A DNA stretch of 64,000 nucleotides from Oxalobacteraceae bacterium. Its GTDB lineage: Bacteria > Pseudomonadota > Gammaproteobacteria > Burkholderiales > Burkholderiaceae_D. Below the pieces are notes generated by a model that saw only the letters and a program-made list of their open reading frames with translations, ran no database searches and had not been told where the DNA came from. Below are positions 61,783-64,000 of this stretch, in pieces (positions within the stretch are counted from its first letter, which is position 1; every line of letters starts with the position of its first letter). The stretch is taken from NCBI GenBank assembly GCA_003537575.1, contig DPRS01000016.1, forward strand, positions 20,781 through 84,780, given 5' to 3'. The position numbers and the translations under genes were made by a program.

Positions 61783-64000
61783 ATGGATCAATTCGCAAAA
61801 GAAACCATCCCGATTTCCCTTGAAGAAGAGATGCGCAAGAGCTATCTCGATTACGCGATGAGCGTAATCGTGGGCCGCGCATTGCCGGACGTGCGCGATG
61901 GCCTGAAGCCGGTGCACCGCCGCGTGCTGTTTGCCATGCATGAAACCAACAATGTATGGAACCGTCCGTATGTCAAATGCGCACGCGTGGTCGGCGAAGT
62001 GATGGGTAAGTATCACCCGCACGGCGACCAGGCGATCTATGACACGCTGGTGCGCATGGCGCAGGATTTCTCGCTGCGCTACACGCTGGTAGACGGTCAG
62101 GGCAACTTCGGTTCGATCGACGGCGACAATGCCGCGGCGATGCGCTACACAGAGTGCCGCCTGGACAAGATCGCCGGCGAGTTGCTGGCCGATATCGAGA
62201 AGGAAACCGTCGATTTCGTGCCGAACTACGATGGCAAGGAAAAGGAACCCTCGGTCCTGCCGACGCGCGTTCCCAACCTGCTGATCAACGGATCTTCCGG
62301 CATCGCGGTGGGCATGGCGACGAATATCCCGCCGCACAATATCACCGAAGTCATCGACGGTGCGCTGCATGTCTTGCGCAATGCCGATTGCACGGTCGAT
62401 GAACTGATTGAAATCATCCCGGCGCCGGACTTCCCGACCGCCGGCATCATCTATGGCGTTTCCGGCGTGCGCGATGGCTATCGTACCGGCCGCGGCCGCG
62501 TGGTGATGCGCGCCAGGACCCACTTTGAAGAGTATGGCAAGGATGGCCGCACCGCCATCATCGTCGACGAGCTGCCCTACCAGGTCAACAAGAAGTCGCT
62601 GCTGGAACGCATCGCCGAACTGGTGCGCGACAAGAAGCTCGAAGGCATTTCCGACATCCGCGACGAATCCGACAAGTCGGGCATGCGCGTGGTGATCGAA
62701 CTGAAGCGCGGCGAAGTGGCGGAAGTGGTCCTGAACAACCTGTACAAGCAGACCCAGCTGCAGGATACCTTCGGCATGAACATGGTGGCGCTGGTCGACG
62801 GCCAGCCGAAGCTGCTGAACCTCAAGCAGATGCTGGAGTGCTTCCTGTCGCACCGCCGCGAAGTGGTCACGCGCCGTACCGTCTACGAATTGCGCAAGGC
62901 GCGCGAGCGCGGCCACGTGCTGGAAGGCCTGGCGGTGGCTCTCGCCAATATCGACGACTTCATCGCCATCATCAAGGCGGCGCCGACGCCGCCGGTGGCG
63001 AAAGCCGAATTGATGGCGCGCGCCTGGGATTCCTCGCTGGTGCGCGAAATGCTGGCGCGGACCGGCGAAGAAAATATTGGTGGCATCGAGGCCTTCCGTC
63101 CGGAAAACCTGCCGAAGCATTACGGCATGCAGGCCGATGGCTTGTACAAGCTGTCGGACGAGCAGGCCCAGGAAATCCTGCAGATGCGCCTGCAGCGCCT
63201 CACCGGCCTGGAGCAGGACAAGATCGTCAACGAGTACAAGGACGTGATGGCGCAGATCGCCGACCTGCTCGATATCCTGGCTAAGCCGGCACGCGTGACC
63301 GAGATCATCACCAACGAATTGACCGCCGCCAAGCTGGAGTATGGCGAGGGCAACAAGGATGCACGCCGCTCGCAGATCGAACTGAATACCTCCGACCTGG
63401 AAACCGAAGACCTGATCACGCCGCAGGACATGGTGGTGACCCTGTCGCACTCCGGCTACATGAAGTCGCAGCCCTTGTCTGAATACCGCGCGCAGAAGCG
63501 TGGCGGCCGCGGCAAGCAAGCCATGGCGACCAAGGAAGAGGACTGGGTCGACCAGCTCTTCATCGCCAACACGCACGACTATATCCTGTGCTTCTCCAAC
63601 CGCGGCCGCCTGTACTGGCTGAAGGTGTGGGAAGTGCCGCAGGGTTCGCGCAATTCGCGCGGCAAGCCGATCGTCAACATGTTCCCGCTGCAGGATGGCG
63701 AGAAGATCACCGTGGTGCTGCCGCTCTCCGGTGAAAATCGCAGCTTCCCGGAAGACCGCTATGTCTTCATGGCGACTTCCTTCGGCACCGTCAAGAAGAC
63801 GCCGCTGAACGATTTCTCCAACCCGCGCAAGGCCGGCATCATCGCGGTCGACCTCGACCAGGGCGACTTCCTGATCGGCGCCGCGCTGACCGACGGCACC
63901 CACGACGTCATGCTGTTCTCGGACGCCGGCAAGGCGGTGCGCTTCGACGAAAACGACGTGCGTCCGATGGGCCGCACCGCGCGCGGCGTGCGCGGCATGA
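61783..64000 (+). CDS. gyrA: DNA gyrase subunit A, 3' truncated by the window edge
   Basis: ATG at 61783 opens a frame still open at the window end (739 codons). It starts MDQFAKETIPISLEEEMRKS and contains YAMSVIVGRALPDVRDGLKP, the quinolone-resistance region GKYHPHGDQAIYDTLVRMAQ and AAAMRYTE with catalytic Tyr122. The DNA-binding/cleavage domain and the start of the C-terminal pinwheel (YRAQKRGGRGKQAMATKEED, the GyrA box region) are present. GyrA, with GyrB, introduces negative supercoils. Position 83 is Gln where E. coli has Ser; Asp87 is kept. A 719-codon antisense frame overlaps it and is a shadow. Confidence 0.97.
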   Translation, partial: MDQFAKETIPISLEEEMRKSYLDYAMSVIVGRALPDVRDGLKPVHRRVLFAMHETNNVWNRPYVKCARVVGEVMGKYHPHGDQAIYDTLVRMAQDFSLRYTLVDGQGNFGSIDGDNAAAMRYTECRLDKIAGELLADIEKETVDFVPNYDGKEKEPSVLPTRVPNLLINGSSGIAVGMATNIPPHNITEVIDGALHVLRNADCTVDELIEIIPAPDFPTAGIIYGVSGVRDGYRTGRGRVVMRARTHFEEYGKDGRTAIIVDELPYQVNKKSLLERIAELVRDKKLEGISDIRDESDKSGMRVVIELKRGEVAEVVLNNLYKQTQLQDTFGMNMVALVDGQPKLLNLKQMLECFLSHRREVVTRRTVYELRKARERGHVLEGLAVALANIDDFIAIIKAAPTPPVAKAELMARAWDSSLVREMLARTGEENIGGIEAFRPENLPKHYGMQADGLYKLSDEQAQEILQMRLQRLTGLEQDKIVNEYKDVMAQIADLLDILAKPARVTEIITNELTAAKLEYGEGNKDARRSQIELNTSDLETEDLITPQDMVVTLSHSGYMKSQPLSEYRAQKRGGRGKQAMATKEEDWVDQLFIANTHDYILCFSNRGRLYWLKVWEVPQGSRNSRGKPIVNMFPLQDGEKITVVLPLSGENRSFPEDRYVFMATSFGTVKKTPLNDFSNPRKAGIIAVDLDQGDFLIGAALTDGTHDVMLFSDAGKAVRFDENDVRPMGRTARGVRGM

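Noticed and set aside
61744..63903. Long antisense open frame of 719 codons
   Set aside because: It is exactly antisense to gyrA and has the His/Arg/Gln-rich composition of a shadow frame in GC-rich DNA.
1..64000. CRISPR array
   Set aside because: No regularly spaced short repeats and no cas-like proteins were seen; the repeats found are isolated palindromes or a single diverged pair.

Overview
The window reads as a chromosome segment of a GC-rich betaproteobacterium of the Burkholderiales, most likely Oxalobacteraceae. This rests on the right-hand block ssrA, gph/mupP-like phosphatase, ubiG, ompA-like porin and gyrA, on a tmRNA tag reading ANDESYALAA, and on protein similarity recalled for AtoE, DUF2325 and UbiG. 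No database search was possible, so the family assignment is inference.

Layout. 1-7.6 kb is ordinary chromosome: the tail of an FAD reductase, a sulfite exporter next to an ETHE1-type persulfide dioxygenase, a short-chain fatty acid transporter (AtoE), a DUF2325 operon under a Fur-like box, and a Na+/phosphate symporter. A relic of an AbiEii toxin gene already lies inside this block at 5.7 kb. 7.6-14.0 kb is a toxin-antitoxin cluster. It holds a TacT-like acetyltransferase whose antitoxin survives only as its last codons, an AbiEi-like relic, an intact PrlF/YhaV pair, HipB beside an internally deleted HipA, a degenerate Fic protein, an AbiEi/AbiEii pair, and a decayed small gene. 14.3-18.0 kb is an AT-rich three-gene ABC-3C conflict system with a DUF3732 ATPase. 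18.2-23.4 kb is one 1745-residue gene joining a DnaQ-like exonuclease, a RecQ helicase and a UvrD-like helicase. 23.4-28.4 kb is sparse: small unknown genes, a tyrosine recombinase with a hairpin cluster upstream, and two diverged copies of a ~120 bp repeat.

28.4-58.6 kb looks like a mobile defence island. An AlpA-type regulator marks the left side and a P4-type integrase beside the 3' end of ssrA marks the right. Between them lie (i) a tightly overlapping DUF6361 / phospholipase D-like / SNF2-like helicase operon (29.2-36.0 kb), which I cannot match to a named defence system and regard as the best candidate for an undescribed one; (ii) a complete type 2 BREX operon (36.3-55.7 kb: small HTH gene, pglW, pglX, pglY, pglZ, brxD, brxHI) interrupted between pglX and pglY by a DUF6161-like membrane/coiled-coil gene and a possible 40-codon gene; and (iii) a phosphoribosyltransferase plus SLOG-like nucleotide-binding pair (55.8-57.0 kb).

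How the parts work together. The flanks are housekeeping genes. The middle is layered anti-phage and addiction content: methylation-based BREX exclusion, two or three candidate nuclease/helicase or nucleotide-signalling systems, and TA modules at several stages of decay. Two separate tyrosine recombinases and strong differences in base composition suggest several acquisitions. No CRISPR array, rRNA, tRNA or recognisable transposase was seen.
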